Shown here: positions 1 to 10,925 of the stretch, piece after piece
How the letters are laid out: each line of letters starts with the position of its first letter
Numbering within the stretch: the stretch's first letter is position 1
Source of the DNA: Amphirosellinia nigrospora
Lineage: Eukaryota > Ascomycota > Sordariomycetes > Xylariales > Xylariaceae
Direction of reading: 5' to 3'
DNA: 64,000 nt
Assembly: GCA_004123355.1 (NCBI GenBank)
Contig: SCHM01000004.1
Location: 744,001 to 808,000 of the forward strand
The notes under the pieces: model-generated
The model's database searches: none
What the model was told of the DNA's origin: nothing
The model's input: only the letters and a program-made list of their open reading frames with translations
Translations under genes and position numbers: made by a program

Positions 1-1614
1 TAAAATTAAATTTTTATAAATTAATTAGCTATAAAATTATCTATAATTATATAACTAATTTTAAATAAAAGCTATAAAACTACGCAAATAGCTATTTATA
101 TATATTATTAACTTATATTAAATAACCTACAAAGTTTTTACTATTACGGTTTAGGCTATATAGATCAGGTCTCAATATACTAAGTTAGTTGATTAAGTAA
201 AAGGCTAAGTCTAGGTTTCTGTGGTGGGCTAAATACTTATAGCTGTGGGGTGGGGTTGGCTTGCAGTGCCCGCCAGGGCTCTGCCAGTCGCCACCCTGGA
301 GCCACATACCTAGGTAGGTAGGTGCTCAGCAGGTGATGACCGTGATCCGACACAACCCGCTTTAGAGCATATACATAGCAAATGGGTTCTGAGCCGGAGC
401 CTTTCGTTCGAGAGCCCCTCTACCTCCCAACTTTCTGTATCCTCAAGTGTGATCTACAGTCACTACTTAGCTAGGTATCTCTTCGCATACCAGGTACTCC
501 GGTCCTACCTAGCAAAAGAGGACCCCGCCCGGAATCTTTCTCACGCTAAGCAGCGGGCGCCGAAAAGGTACCGCGCAGCAGCATGGGGAGGAGGGGCTCG
601 GGGTCCCACAGCTCCACTATAAGGGGGCTGTCCTAACATCCCCGAAAGTCCTGGACGGCAAGAAGCCGGCGGCGAGTGGGCCATCAAAACAACTAATCTC
701 TGACCAGGTAGGCTGTAGCAGCCACTCACTAGTTGGGGTGATTCTTCTCATCGACAATCGGCACAAGCCCTTATTGCCTGATGTACGAAGTGGCCTGTTG
801 ACGTGTCATTTGATCCTTCGGCTCCCATGCAACTCAACATACGTACCCGCGTCGTCTCACAGTGCATGGGAAACACTGCGTAAGTAGAGCGGCGCAGCAA
901 GCATGAAGTTGGCAAGGGTTCCTATGCGGAAGCTGAATGTGGGATCGAATTAGCACTTCGAAAATGGTCGTGGTGGTGGCTAGATGACTTTTCAGCCGCA
1001 AACTGCAATATGTGCACAGTTAATACTAGAACAAAATGCAGACGTCGTCATGTCAACGCACATCCCTAAGCCCAGTTATAACACTTCCTATCAGCCTCCT
1101 CAATTCAATCATTTTGTCAGGCTGAACTTCGAAAGTTCTGGATCTATCAGACTCTACTCCGGACAGGAATTGATGTGGTGTGTTGAGCAACCATCAGCGG
1201 TAAATGGATTGGGGTCTAGAAACGCCACATGTGAAATGCACCAAAGACGGGTTATTTGACACTTCTTACTGGTCAAGGCTTTGTTTTTCGTTATGTGGCT
1301 TGTTGTATGCTACATTGGTAGTCCCCAAAGCCTGGCACATGCCCCTTCCCTGTTGGATGGTCATCTAGGTAGAACGGCCCCCAACGGACTCAACTCATCT
1401 AATATATAACCTAGAACACAGCATCCAACAATGTCTCGATCCCCATTTTGGAGAATAGTAAGGCGAGCACGTATAGCAACCAAGATCACCAAAACTACAA
1501 TAATAATGAATTTGTAGGGTTGCGAGGGCCGATACTGCCTGGCTTGGATGTTGGGAAAAAAGAGCTACTACCTCTGAACTTTGACTCATCTGCACTTTTC
1601 AATCTTTTTTTTTG
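1..1614. other. Gene-poor left edge
   Basis: No gene can be supported here. Bases 1 to about 130 are almost pure A/T, the kind of block RIP leaves in old repeats. The rest has ordinary composition with short runs of the tetramer-like GGTAGGTA/ACCTACCT pattern near 310-325, common in intergenic DNA of this kind of fungus. The short open frames show no codon pattern or motif I recognise. Confidence 0.5.
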
Positions 1615-3429
1615 CTATTCATTGACGATAGGGAGAACCCTGCGTCTATGATCTCGCCACTCTGGCAAAGGTCGTGGTCCCTTAGCTGATAAAAGCTCAT
1701 CTTCAATGGCACTAGCCCATTTGATCAAGCTTTCCTCACTCCATGACGTTCCCATTAGCATCAGCCCAAACGGCATTCCAGTTCGAGTGCTGTTCATCCC
1801 TGCGGAGATAGTAACTAAGGGGTAGCCTGCCTGTGCTGCCACACTCCCTGCCTGCTGAACGTCTGTGGGGACAATGAGAGCATCGAGAGGGGTGTTGCCG
1901 GATATCAAGGCGCCGTCGATTCCACTTCGTGATGTAGATTGTGTGAAATTTAAAGCTGACTGGTAAACTTCATCTTCTACCCCTTGAGTTGCCGCCGACT
2001 CGTAGAACCGTTCCTGTCCCCCGGGAAAACCTGGGTTGATGCCGGGTACGCCGCCTTCCGCACCCATGGAGTCGAGGTTGTACCTTATGATATCTTCGAC
2101 TGATGTGATGGGGCTATTATTGAGCTCTGAAAGGTAAGATTTGACGTCATTGTAAAAGTCGACCTTGACGACTGAACGCACATTGATCAGATCTTGTTGT
2201 CGCAGCACATGAAGTTGGAATGCTTACCCGTGTACTCGCTCTCGTTGGGGAAGCCGATCTTGCCCCTCCAATCCCAATCCCAGCCTGACGGGTTGACAAG
2301 TACGTCATAGTTCTCAAGCTCCGTGCCGTTTACAATTTCAGCACCACTAGCCCTTAGAAGATCTAGGATATCAAGCAGCAGGTCATTCTGTTCTGGGAGT
2401 TGTGGACCCAGAAGCTGTCCCAGGGAATGCCGAATCGTGCACCTCGCAGTGTCTCGCGTGTGGTGACGGCGTGTGCGTACTGGCGTAGGGGCGTATTCCC
2501 TTTCTGCGCCTCTGTGAATTTGTCCCTCCGATCAACTCCGAAGATGACATCCAACACGATCGCAGTGTCCTTCACGTTGCGCCCTAGGACGCCTACGGTG
2601 TCTTGATGGCGCGTCTCTGGAATAACTCCACTCCTCGATACCAAACCAACAGTCGGTTTGAGACCGACCAGCGCGTTTCTCTCGGCAGGAATAATCACGC
2701 TCCCATCTGTCTCCGTCCCCAAGCTGAAAACGCACTGGTTAGCGGCTACGGCGGCAGCGCTACCAGAGCTGCTTCCACCTGGATTGACAGTGAGGTTATA
2801 AGGGCTTCGACCTGCCCACCACGGGCGGAAAATCCTTCGCTCATGTTGCTGCTGCGCATGTGTGCCCACTCTGTCAATGCGGCAGTCCCAGGAGCACCGC
2901 ACCGGCTTCACGAAGTTTGGCGATAACGAAAGCATCACGTGGGACCTGGCTTCCCATCAGCATCCAGCTCCCTGCTGTTGTCTCCATCCTGTCCATAGTT
3001 GCAATATTGTCCTTAGCGACAAATGGAATTCCATGGAGCGGCCCTCGAACCGACCCCGATTCCCGCTCACCATCGAGCAAGGCTGCGATTTCCAGCGCAT
3101 CCGGGTTGACTTCCTGTATAGCGCTGCGTAGTCTCGCGGTCAGCCAAATTGAAGTACCTTGATCGTGTGATGGGAGCTCACTGTACCCATCCGTTCGTCT
3201 GATGGATTCTTTCAAGATAACAAGTCACCACTTTACTCGCCGTGAGGTGGCCTGCGGTGTAAGCAGCTTGTAGCTGGCTAACTCTCACTTCTTCAAGCTT
3301 GAAGCCGTGGCAGAGTGGCATAGGAAAAAGAGAGGTCGGGGCCGTTGGTCTGGCATGCGGGGCGTCATGGTGGCTGAAAAGCGCAAATGCCACTTCACAT
3401 ATCCATTGCAGTATCCAAAGTATGAACAT
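1615..3429 (-). CDS. Amidase (amidase-signature family), secreted or membrane-anchored, frame-broken
   Basis: Hydrolyses a carbon-nitrogen amide bond using a Ser-cisSer-Lys triad. All three parts are visible: the Lys in FVAKDNI, the Gly/Ser stretch GGSSSGSAAAVA, and the nucleophile Ser in GTETDGSVIIPA. I chose the start at 3427-3429 because it gives the hydrophobic leader MFILWILQWICEVAFALF, a likely signal peptide. Two introns fit. One near 3120-3180 (donor GTGAGC, branch GCTGAC) restores NGWVHAIQEVNPDALEIA. One near 2163-2230 (donor GTAAGC, acceptor TTCAG) joins NESEYTG to VKVDFYND. The frame also changes without splice sites near 2895 (into LTEWAHMRSSNMSEGFSARG), near 2800 (back to SPYNLTVNPGGSS) and near 2395 (into PEQNDLLLDILDLLRASG). 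Each change needs one base, so either sequence indels or recent decay. The family call is firm; the substrate is unknown. Confidence 0.85.
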
Positions 3430-3622
3430 GATGCCTTTTAATGAGATGCTTGCATTGACGACAAAAGCGCAGGGAACATGTGCTCGACGATTGTGTAGGA
3501 GGGAAATGGAGGAATGCGGAGCCTTCTGCGGTGGTTTCGATTCCCAATGGGCGGGGTCCAGGTGGCGTGTTGTTCTAGTCACAGCCACCCTTTATAAGTC
3601 GGGCGGCTTATTATCAAGTAGC

Positions 3623-4345
3623 TCCTCATATGACATGTCATATGTACGTGTTGTTTATAGCTGAGGGGTTTATGCAGCTAACTTATGTTCAAGATGCCTC
3701 TAACACGTGAGGGATAGCTGGTCCTTTGACGACAAAAGTATATTGTTAGTTGTTATTGACCTCCTTTTATTATAATTTAACGAACGGCTCAAATCGCCTA
3801 GGGTTTCTTATACCCGCTAGGCGTAGTTAGGTCCAAAATCTGGTTTTTATTTGTCCGCTATATTCATTAGGGTTTAAGTAACAAGCAGGGAAATAGCTCG
3901 AGGGTCGTCGATCTATTTAAGACCCCTAAACATAGCACTCGTACTATGATTATTTTTTTATACGAGGCTTTCGGGCTGCGTCTTATAAGGGCTCTGTTTA
4001 AGGGCTTGTAATAGGTTTAAATTAAGTAATAAACGACTATGGTGCCAAAGGGGCCATATAGATCTAAGTTCCCTTTTCCTTCGAATAGGGAATTCGAGCC
4101 CTTTTTATGCTTAGAATTCTCTTTCTTTTCTTTTCTTTCCCCTTCTCTACGGGCCGAAAGGAAAGACCTGTATAGCCGGTGAAGCGAATGTCTCGGTGTT
4201 CGAGTTCAGCTCGGTATCTACTTCTGAGACTTACGATAACTTCGTACGACTGCCTCAGCTTCGTAGGGTAGTATCTCGCGAGCTCCGTATGAGACCCTGT
4301 GTGGCACTGTATTGCGCACTGACCAGGATCCGTGTGATATACGAA
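3623..4345 (+). repeat. Dispersed repeat, copy 1 (family unresolved, RIP-like)
   Basis: This stretch matches 9594-10925 in the same direction, in two collinear blocks: 3623 to about 3986, and about 4064-4345. It opens with the 18-bp perfect palindrome CATATGACATGTCATATG (3627-3644). Where the copies differ, this one mostly carries T where the other has C, consistent with RIP acting on it. It could be a relic of a retroelement terminal repeat, but I see no paired ends, target duplication or coding remains that would settle a family. An old fossil; no intact coding content. Confidence 0.7.
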
Positions 4346-4578
4346 GACATCCTGCATACGGAGCATGTTGGATATTCCACCAGCTCTTGTTGCGCCGTTT
4401 GACGACATCTGGGCTTGCTTTTGGCGGGCCATCCTTTGTCACAGTCATTGCTAGGAATTTGACGAGACGGAGTGGCCTTTGGCCCATTTCGAAGACAGAC
4501 ACCCCAAGCCTCGCAAACCACTCGTTTCGTTCTGGTGTCATCTAAAAGTCGTTTGAAGTAGGCTTAGCAGTCTTCAAT
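4346..4578. other. Short spacer before the P450 fragment
   Basis: Lies between the end of the clear repeat match and the start of the P450 fragment. It starts with a TGTTGGATATTCCACC stretch that weakly resembles CATGTTGGTATAACCC near 11010, so the repeat may extend further than the clear match. Nothing else can be supported. Confidence 0.3.
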
Positions 4579-4878
4579 ATGCTGCGACTAACGATTGCTG
4601 TGGCCCTCTGTGCTTCTTTTCTTGTGTACCTTGGCTACAGATGGGCGTTGCCGAAGCCACTGCCAGGGATCCCCTATAATGCTGAAGCGACGAAGAGCTT
4701 GTTTGGCGACGGCCTGGCTCTGATGAAGGAAGTGTCGCAGACTGGCGACGTTATGGCATGGTTCTTGAAGCAGAATCAGAAGACAGGATCGCCTGTCAGT
4801 CAAATTTTTCTTCAGCCACTGGGCAAACCTTTGGTCATAGTCCGAGACTGGCGAGCAGCCCGTGATGTCAGTGAGTAG
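4579..4878 (+). pseudogene. Cytochrome P450 N-terminal fragment
   Basis: About 99 codons read like the start of a microsomal fungal P450: an N-terminal hydrophobic anchor (MLRLTIAVALCASFLVYLGY), then the proline-rich hinge PKPLPGIPYN, then a segment ending GKPLVIVRDWRAARDV, where P450s have the beta-1 strands. After GATGTCA a plausible donor GTGAGT follows, but I find no downstream exon with the I-helix, ExxR or haem-Cys motifs before the hydrolase gene at 5.4 kb. A fungal P450 is about 500 residues, so over 80 percent is missing. It sits just beside a repeat copy, which suggests loss by rearrangement. It could instead be a short orphan reading frame that resembles a P450 by chance. Confidence 0.5.
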
Positions 4879-5301
4879 TTCCCGGAATCGTTCGATATTT
4901 TGTTCCAGCTCGCATGACTCAGAGTGTGAGTCTTGTAGAGGGCAAAAGCCCAGATGTCGTAGGCGTGAAGCCAAATAGAGGACGCGATGTTTCCTAACCA
5001 GGGAAGAAGTGGGCCCGTTCCGAGAACTAAAAGTAGAAGGCAAGGGAAGGTTGACTCGGCCACCGTAGCCACATTAGAGTGCCACAGTACCTTCTAAGGT
5101 GTGCAATTGGGCAAGGGTTCATTGGAGCGTGGGATTCTGGCGAGAGGTCCCTCTATTACAGGTATTCTACAAGTACAGAGTACCTACTACATACCCAGCT
5201 TTCCAGCCATTCAGATACAACCACTTGGTACCAGGAGGTATTCGACATGTATATAAATAAGCAAAGCCTTTTACATATGTAGTATAAATAATTCATCATT
5301 C
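4879..5301. other. Spacer after the P450 fragment
   Basis: No coding feature can be supported. A hydrophobic open frame on the minus strand (about 4990-5072) has no recognisable family match. The TATATAAATAAG stretch near 5250 could be a TATA element for the hydrolase gene downstream. Confidence 0.3.
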
Positions 5302-5399
5302 CATGTTTCTGGCACTCCTTTTCGACGCTCTCGCTCGTTCTACTGCGGTTCTCTCGAGTTGGTTCATCAACAATAGAGATCTTATCTTCCTCTTCACAC

Positions 5400-7061
5400 G
5401 AAATCCCTAGCGGACATGTAAGTATTCGGCACATCCACCCCTTCTCCTTTTCCCCCAGCGCCCATTCGAACGGCGGCCTAAATGTGAAATCCGGCTCCAC
5501 CTAGGCTTCTCGCAAGACTTCAAGCCCTCGGCCCCATCATTGAACAAATCTCCAAAACCGCGGGAACGCCCGGTCTGTCCTTGGGCGTTCTCCATCAGGG
5601 TGAAATCGTACATCAGGCAAACTTTGGTCTCCGCCATGTCGATGCCGGCCTCCCTCCGGATGAGGACACGGTCTATGTGGTATGTTCATTGACCAAGGCC
5701 ATTACGGCGGCTATGGTAGGCATCCTTGTCGATGAGGGCAAACTCTCGTGGACCACGCAACTGCATGAGATACTACCCGAGTTCCAGCGGGCACCGTATG
5801 ACCCCGCGAATAATATCACAGTTACCGACCTCCTCTCGCATAGAACTGGCCTGCCTTCGTATGATTCGTTTTGGTTGTCCTCACACAACAAGATCCCAAT
5901 CCCTCGTACCGAAGCTGTCTCACTTCTCAGCTACGTTCCTACTGCTGCAGACTTGAGAACCGAGTTTATCTACAGCAATTTGGGGTACGAAATCCTGGGC
6001 CAGCTTATTGAGAAGGTGTCCGGTACTAAATTTTCCACGTTTATGACGAATGCTATTCTTGAACCCCTGAATATGACGCGAACATTCTATACAACGTTAC
6101 CCTCACACTTTGACAATGTCGCCCAGGGGTATACCGCGTTGCAGAATGCTTCCGTGTTCCCCGTGCCACCGCCTATATATGGCGATGATGTTTTGATGGG
6201 CCCCGCTGGTGGTGTCCGAAGCTCGGTGCATGATCTCCTCATCTTGTACAATGCCTTCATCGATGCTGCCAACTCAGAGATAGAGAATCGCACGCCTATC
6301 CCTCCCCAGAATCCACTTCGTCAGCTGAGCCATATTCTTCAAGGCAGGGTTTCCGTGCCACTGGCCACCCTTCGAGAAGTTTCTTATGCGTCCGGGTGGC
6401 TTCGTGTGCAGCTTCCAGCACCTATGGGGCCCGGCCGTGGCCCTGGTATCGACCCTATGCTTGGCGAGGGACTGCCCTCACGACTAGGCCTCTTCCACGA
6501 GGGCAATATGCCTGGCTATACAACATTCACCGCTATGTTCCCGAGACTAGAAGTGCAATTGTCGTCTTATCAAATTCCCTCGGATTGACGGACACCACGA
6601 AGCTGGTCGGTCAGTTGCTTATCGAAACTTTATTCGGTAATACGATCAATTCTACCGACTACACAACGTATGCTGAGCTTACCGCGAAACAAGCGGCGGC
6701 AACAATGAGCGAAATCAAAGTCCAGTTAATACAAAGCCGCGGCACAAAAACGCCGTACCATTCGCTCCCTGCGTATACTGGAACATTCTACAATTCTATT
6801 CATAACTTTTTCATCAACATATCTGCCAGCACTGGACAACTGCGGGTACACTTTATGGACGACGAGGGATTCGATCTCTATCCTTATCAGTGCAATAGCT
6901 TTTTTTGGTTCATGCCCCATAACGAGTTGGTACAGCTAGCCCGTTACACCAGCTACCCGATGGAATATTATATCATCGAGTTTGGCTACGTCGGTGATGA
7001 CAGCGACTCGACATTTGATACTGATTCTAAAATTATAAATGCTATTTCGGTGGAAGCATGA
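5400..7061 (+). CDS. Serine beta-lactamase-like hydrolase (PF00144 type), one frame break
   Basis: Member of the penicillin-binding/class C beta-lactamase-like serine hydrolases, a family that in fungi often includes secreted or cluster-associated esterases. The motifs are in order: SLTK (SxxK nucleophile) near codon 35 of the clear frame, YSNLGY (YxN) about 100 residues on, and HEGNMPGY (HxG-like) further down. The C-terminal part reads ETRSAIVVLSNSLGLTD and runs to the stop at 7059-7061. The frame changes once near 6543, in a CCCGAG context where one missing G restores TAMFPETRSAIV. The N-terminus is uncertain. An intron from about 5415 (GTAAGT) to about 5500 (CCTAG) fits in phase and gives LLARLQALGPIIEQISKTAG ahead of GTPGLSLGV, but no clean upstream ATG lies in that frame, so the listed start is approximate. 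Confidence 0.8.
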
Positions 7062-8687
7062 ATTCTCTGTGCAAGGTGAAGGGGAAATCTTCCGAATGGA
7101 GAGCCAGAAGCACGGCCATTTGATGAACGCCAGCAGCAATCAGTCTTGACCCGTGACACGTAGCTTGCCAGATTGTCCCGAACTGTCGAATCGTCTAGTG
7201 TGTATTAGGTGGCATTTTCGCCACGGTCACCCGCTCTGCTGGCGCCTCCAATTCGGCGTTCTCGTCTGTTTTGTGTTCTTGATTTCTTGAGTTAGAGAGA
7301 TACCTATGTTGTTTTGTATTTATCCTACAGTCACTACCTCTTGATCAGTCTACAAAGGAATCGAGTAAAATAGCTAGAGAGCTGGCATTGTCATACCGAA
7401 GCCGGTCCAGAAGAGGACTCTGTGCACCATTGGGAGGGGGGATAATTCGCCTCGGAGGCCGCCTCTAGTGGTCTGGTCTTTGTCGCTGGCTCGTCGTTGA
7501 TGCCGCTCAATGTGTGGCAGGCCGCGGTGGCGGTGGTGATTAGGATTGCTGGGCGGTTTGAATGGGATTGGATCTTGAGGCTCAAGATGCAGTGCAGTCC
7601 ATGAGTGGTGTGGGTTTCCATTTAAAGTGGCGTTCTCCAAGTCGTCAGCTCCAAGACTCAGCCGCATTTGGCCAAATCCAAGGCATTCGAGGATTCAACC
7701 TTGAGCTAAAGGGTGTGATTGGGCCAGCATGGCAGAAGTGAAAGTTTTCATTGGCAACCCAACTCTTGAGTACTTTCGACACCTGCAGATCCGTTATAGA
7801 TAACCATCATGATCACCTTACCTACTCTGCTTCGGAATAGGTGTTTTCGTCCTCGCGCCCCTTAGGCACCTTAGCAGGCAACATCGTCTCATCTACACTA
7901 ACGTACCGCGCTATCAACTTCTTAGACACCGAAGTGCAAAGCAAGAAGACGATGGGCGATGCGAGGCATACATCTCAGCAATAACAAGTATAAAACAGGA
8001 TTAAACATACTAGTTTCAATACTTGCTCTAGATTTCGCGTCGCGTAAACTGTTGTTGAGCTAGGTTTTGAGACACTGAAAGTGAGGAGGTTACTGAACCC
8101 AAGACCGTACCGTGGTGGTATTAGTGCTACACCTCTTCCGGAAACCATGCCTCTTTTCCGCTGGCGCTTCGGCCCCAGGAATTCGGAACACCTATCAAAA
8201 CGCCAGATAAAAAGAAAGGGAAGGGGAATGGGAAAGAGAAAGAGAAAGAGAAAGAGAAAGAGAAAGAAAAGAAAGAGAGAAAGAGAAAGAGAGACCAAGT
8301 ACGACGGACTTGAAAAATACGGAATGGGAATTGAGTTGTGTCGCGGAGTGGAGTCTATATACCGTTGTAGCCAGATGGCGACAACGGCGTCGTTTTGTCC
8401 ATCACAAGTTGGATATTAGTAAAGAATGCATATCTATTTCTCGATCATATTACGCTAATCTTAGAGAGAAAATTTTTAATATTGTAAGTTTATTTAATGA
8501 TAATATATTATTTATAATATATATTTAACAGTACTAATAAAACAAAATTTTTATTAATTTCTTTAGTTAATATTTTATAACACCCAGTGTGTTTCTTGGA
8601 AGGAATGTTATGGAGTGACGGTGGTGACCTTGGGACGCGCCAGTCACAATCTTGCTAGCGGTTACATCTAAGACAGACTGTCTCTAA
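7062..8687. other. Intergenic with microsatellite and AT-rich patch
   Basis: No gene supported. It contains the purine-rich microsatellite listed separately and a very AT-rich patch at about 8440-8580. The open frames over the microsatellite are low-complexity artefacts. Confidence 0.5.
8216..8293 (+). repeat. (GAGAAA)n purine microsatellite
   Basis: Almost uninterrupted GAAA/GAGAAA units with strong purine strand asymmetry. A plain simple-sequence repeat between genes. Confidence 0.9.
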
Positions 8688-9524
8688 CTAAATCTTGGGC
8701 TTTTTGTGTTCAATATCCCACTTCTCGCGTAGAGCCTTCGCTGATTCACATCTCTTGAGGAGGCCGTCATACAAAGCCAACCAGCCAGCGCTGACAGTCC
8801 GAATGTCAATTGGCCGCCCGGTCTTGGCGTCCATGTACGTCACCGATCCCTTACATTCGGCCACCATTTCTTGCTGCCTGAGGGAAAACAGGGATGTGGT
8901 ACCCCATTACGGGTAGGCTCTGTAGCCTCCTGTCGATAGGCTGCTATGAGCTTCAGTGAGAATTAGCTTCAGACTTCTGTTGCATTGGTAGGCAGAACGA
9001 ACCGAATCCGGATAAGTAACCTGTCTTCGAATGCTTATCTCATATTTCCGCACAGCAGGGATGACAGACTTCGCATTTATCATGTCGTCGTACTCCATTT
9101 CGGTGAGAAACTCATCATAGCTTTCCATGACACGATGGAAGCAACTTCCGAAGAAGTGCATGTACTGTGCTTGAGCCACATGACCGAATGGATCCTGGTC
9201 CTCAGCCCAAACAATGCCGCGCTCAACCATGGTCCTGGGGTCATACCCCATAGCCTCGAGCCTCCCGAGCGCACTGCGGCGCAGAGGCGCATAATCGTCG
9301 CCGTTGGGGTGAGGCTGCGGAGCGCCGGCATGGGAGTATGGAGAGCTGTATGCCGACTCTGCCAATCGAGATTTAACGATCTTCCGAGTTGTATCGTTAG
9401 CCATAGCTAGTGTCTGTGATGTTGAAAGCCCAGGTAATATTAGATTACCAGTCAAAGAACCTTGCGTAGATAAGTATGAGAGATTCGAATAATGAGTCTG
9501 TCGGAGCAACGGGTTGACGTGCAT
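8688..9524 (-). CDS. Hot-dog fold thioesterase-like protein, one frame break
   Basis: Likely acyl-CoA thioesterase of the 4-hydroxybenzoyl-CoA thioesterase-like hot-dog family. The diagnostic segment is VWAEDQDPFGHVAQAQYMHF, where Asp and the following helix form the active site in this family. The likely start is the internal Met of MANDTTRKIVKSRL near 9402; the outermost in-frame ATG is 9524. The protein continues past an apparent stop near 8910: in another frame come SLFSLRQQEMVAECKG and SVTYMDAKTGRPIDIRTVS, ending WDIEHKKPKI at the stop 8688-8690. That is exactly the final strands expected, so one base is off near 8915-8925. The N-terminal Pro/His-rich leader could be organellar targeting. 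Its 5' end lies about 70-190 bp from repeat copy 2. Confidence 0.7.
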
Positions 9525-9593
9525 TAAGTGCGTCGGTATGGGCTCAAGGGCCGAAGATAAAGGGGCTTACTAGAGGGAAATCATTATAGACCT

Positions 9594-10925
9594 TCCTCAT
9601 ATGACATGTCATATACACATGTCGTTTATAGCTAAGGGGTTTATGCAGCTAACCCATGTCCAAGATGCCTCCAACACGTAAGGGATAGCTGGTCGGTAGA
9701 GGAAGATTAGTCCGGTCCTTTGACGACAAAAGTATATCGTCAGTTGTCGTTGACCTCCCTGTATACTAAATGTCGGTTGGTCTCATGATCTAACAGACGG
9801 CTCAAATCGCCCAGGATTTCCTATACCCGCAGGCGTGGTTGGGTCCAAAATCTGGTCCATATTTGTCCGCCATATTTTTGGGGTTTTAGTGACAAGCAGG
9901 GAAGTAGCTCGAGGGCCGTCGATCTATCTAAGACCCCCAAAAATGGCACTCGTACCCACGATCATCTCCTTATACGAGGCTTTCGGGCTGAGAAACATTG
10001 TGACGCAGGCCACTCTTGATGAAGGTCGTCACTCTCTCGACGTCCTCGAAATCTTAAGGATAGCTATAGCAAAATGTTTTAGAAAGGGATGCTGTGATTG
10101 TAGGCATATAATCGCCGTTTTAGTATGCTTTCGGTCGCGAAGGCCGAGGAGCTGTCGCTGCTAATGTCGTTAGGAGGATCGTGTGTGACTGGGTCAGTCA
10201 GCTTCACATCTCAAAAGAAATCAAATCTAATCATAAATACAATAAGTATGAAACTTCGGCTAGCACTGAGTGAATCTTTTAATAATCTTGCCAGGACTCT
10301 TCTGGATCACGTTATATATCCCAGTCGGGGCCAAGAAACCGCCACCATCGAGTCATGGATGAGTAGGTATAACAAATATAATCGCGCAACCAAAGGAGAA
10401 AGTTTACAGAGGAATTTTTATTGGAAATTAATAATGATGACATCGATGACGACGGCTCTTATCTCATGGCCCGAAGACTTGGTGCGTATATAAATCTCTC
10501 GTACTTGATTCTCTAGCCCCTTTTGAGCAAAGTTGCGTGATGCTAGACTTAGAGTTCTCAACTAACGTTGTTCTAGTTTAAATATAGGAGATATACGGGG
10601 TATGACTTCTTCTCCGGAAGTTTGATGAGTCTTTGGATGACTCAAAAGAAATCGACAACTTATTCTCTCGAAGGGAGGATTCGTGCCCTTTTATGCTCAG
10701 AATTCTCCCCTCTTTCCTACAGCTTCGCGGGCCTCTACGGGACCGAAAACTAGAGACCTGTGTAGCCGGAGACTGAATGTCTCGGTGTTCAAGTTCAGCT
10801 TCGGTATCTTGCTTGAGACTCGCGATAACCTCGTACGACTGCTTCAGCCTCGCAGAGTAGTATCTAGCAAACTCTGTTGGCAGTCCGTATGACACTGTAT
10901 TGCACAGTTAGCTAGATCCGTGTGA
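9594..10925 (+). repeat. Dispersed repeat, copy 2, with about 650 bp extra
   Basis: Second copy of the repeat at 3623-4345, same orientation. The shared blocks are 9594 to about 9988 and about 10640-10925. About 650 bp between them is absent from copy 1, and a further 23-bp segment near 9689-9711 is copy-2 specific. The extra segment could be original interior lost from copy 1 or a later insertion. The motif TCAAAAGAAATC occurs near 10212 and again near 10640, so part of it may be a small nested insertion or duplication. No intact coding capacity; an old fossil of unresolved family. Confidence 0.7.

Noticed and set aside
1-130. Centromere or telomere end because of extreme A/T
   Set aside because: The block is only about 130 bp, no TTAGGG-type repeats occur, and a similar short block at 40.46 kb points to RIP-degraded repeat scraps.
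8081-8419. Lys/Arg/Glu repeat protein encoded over the purine microsatellite
   Set aside because: The composition comes entirely from the GAGAAA repeat; nothing gene-like surrounds it.
3427-9524. A secondary-metabolite gene cluster (amidase, P450, hydrolase, thioesterase)
   Set aside because: No backbone synthase, no pathway regulator and no complete P450 are present, and repeats interrupt the set.
3623-10925. A single 7-kb retroelement with the two repeat copies as its terminal repeats
   Set aside because: The DNA between the copies is host-type (P450 stub, beta-lactamase-like hydrolase, thioesterase) with no element coding remains, and the copies differ greatly in length.
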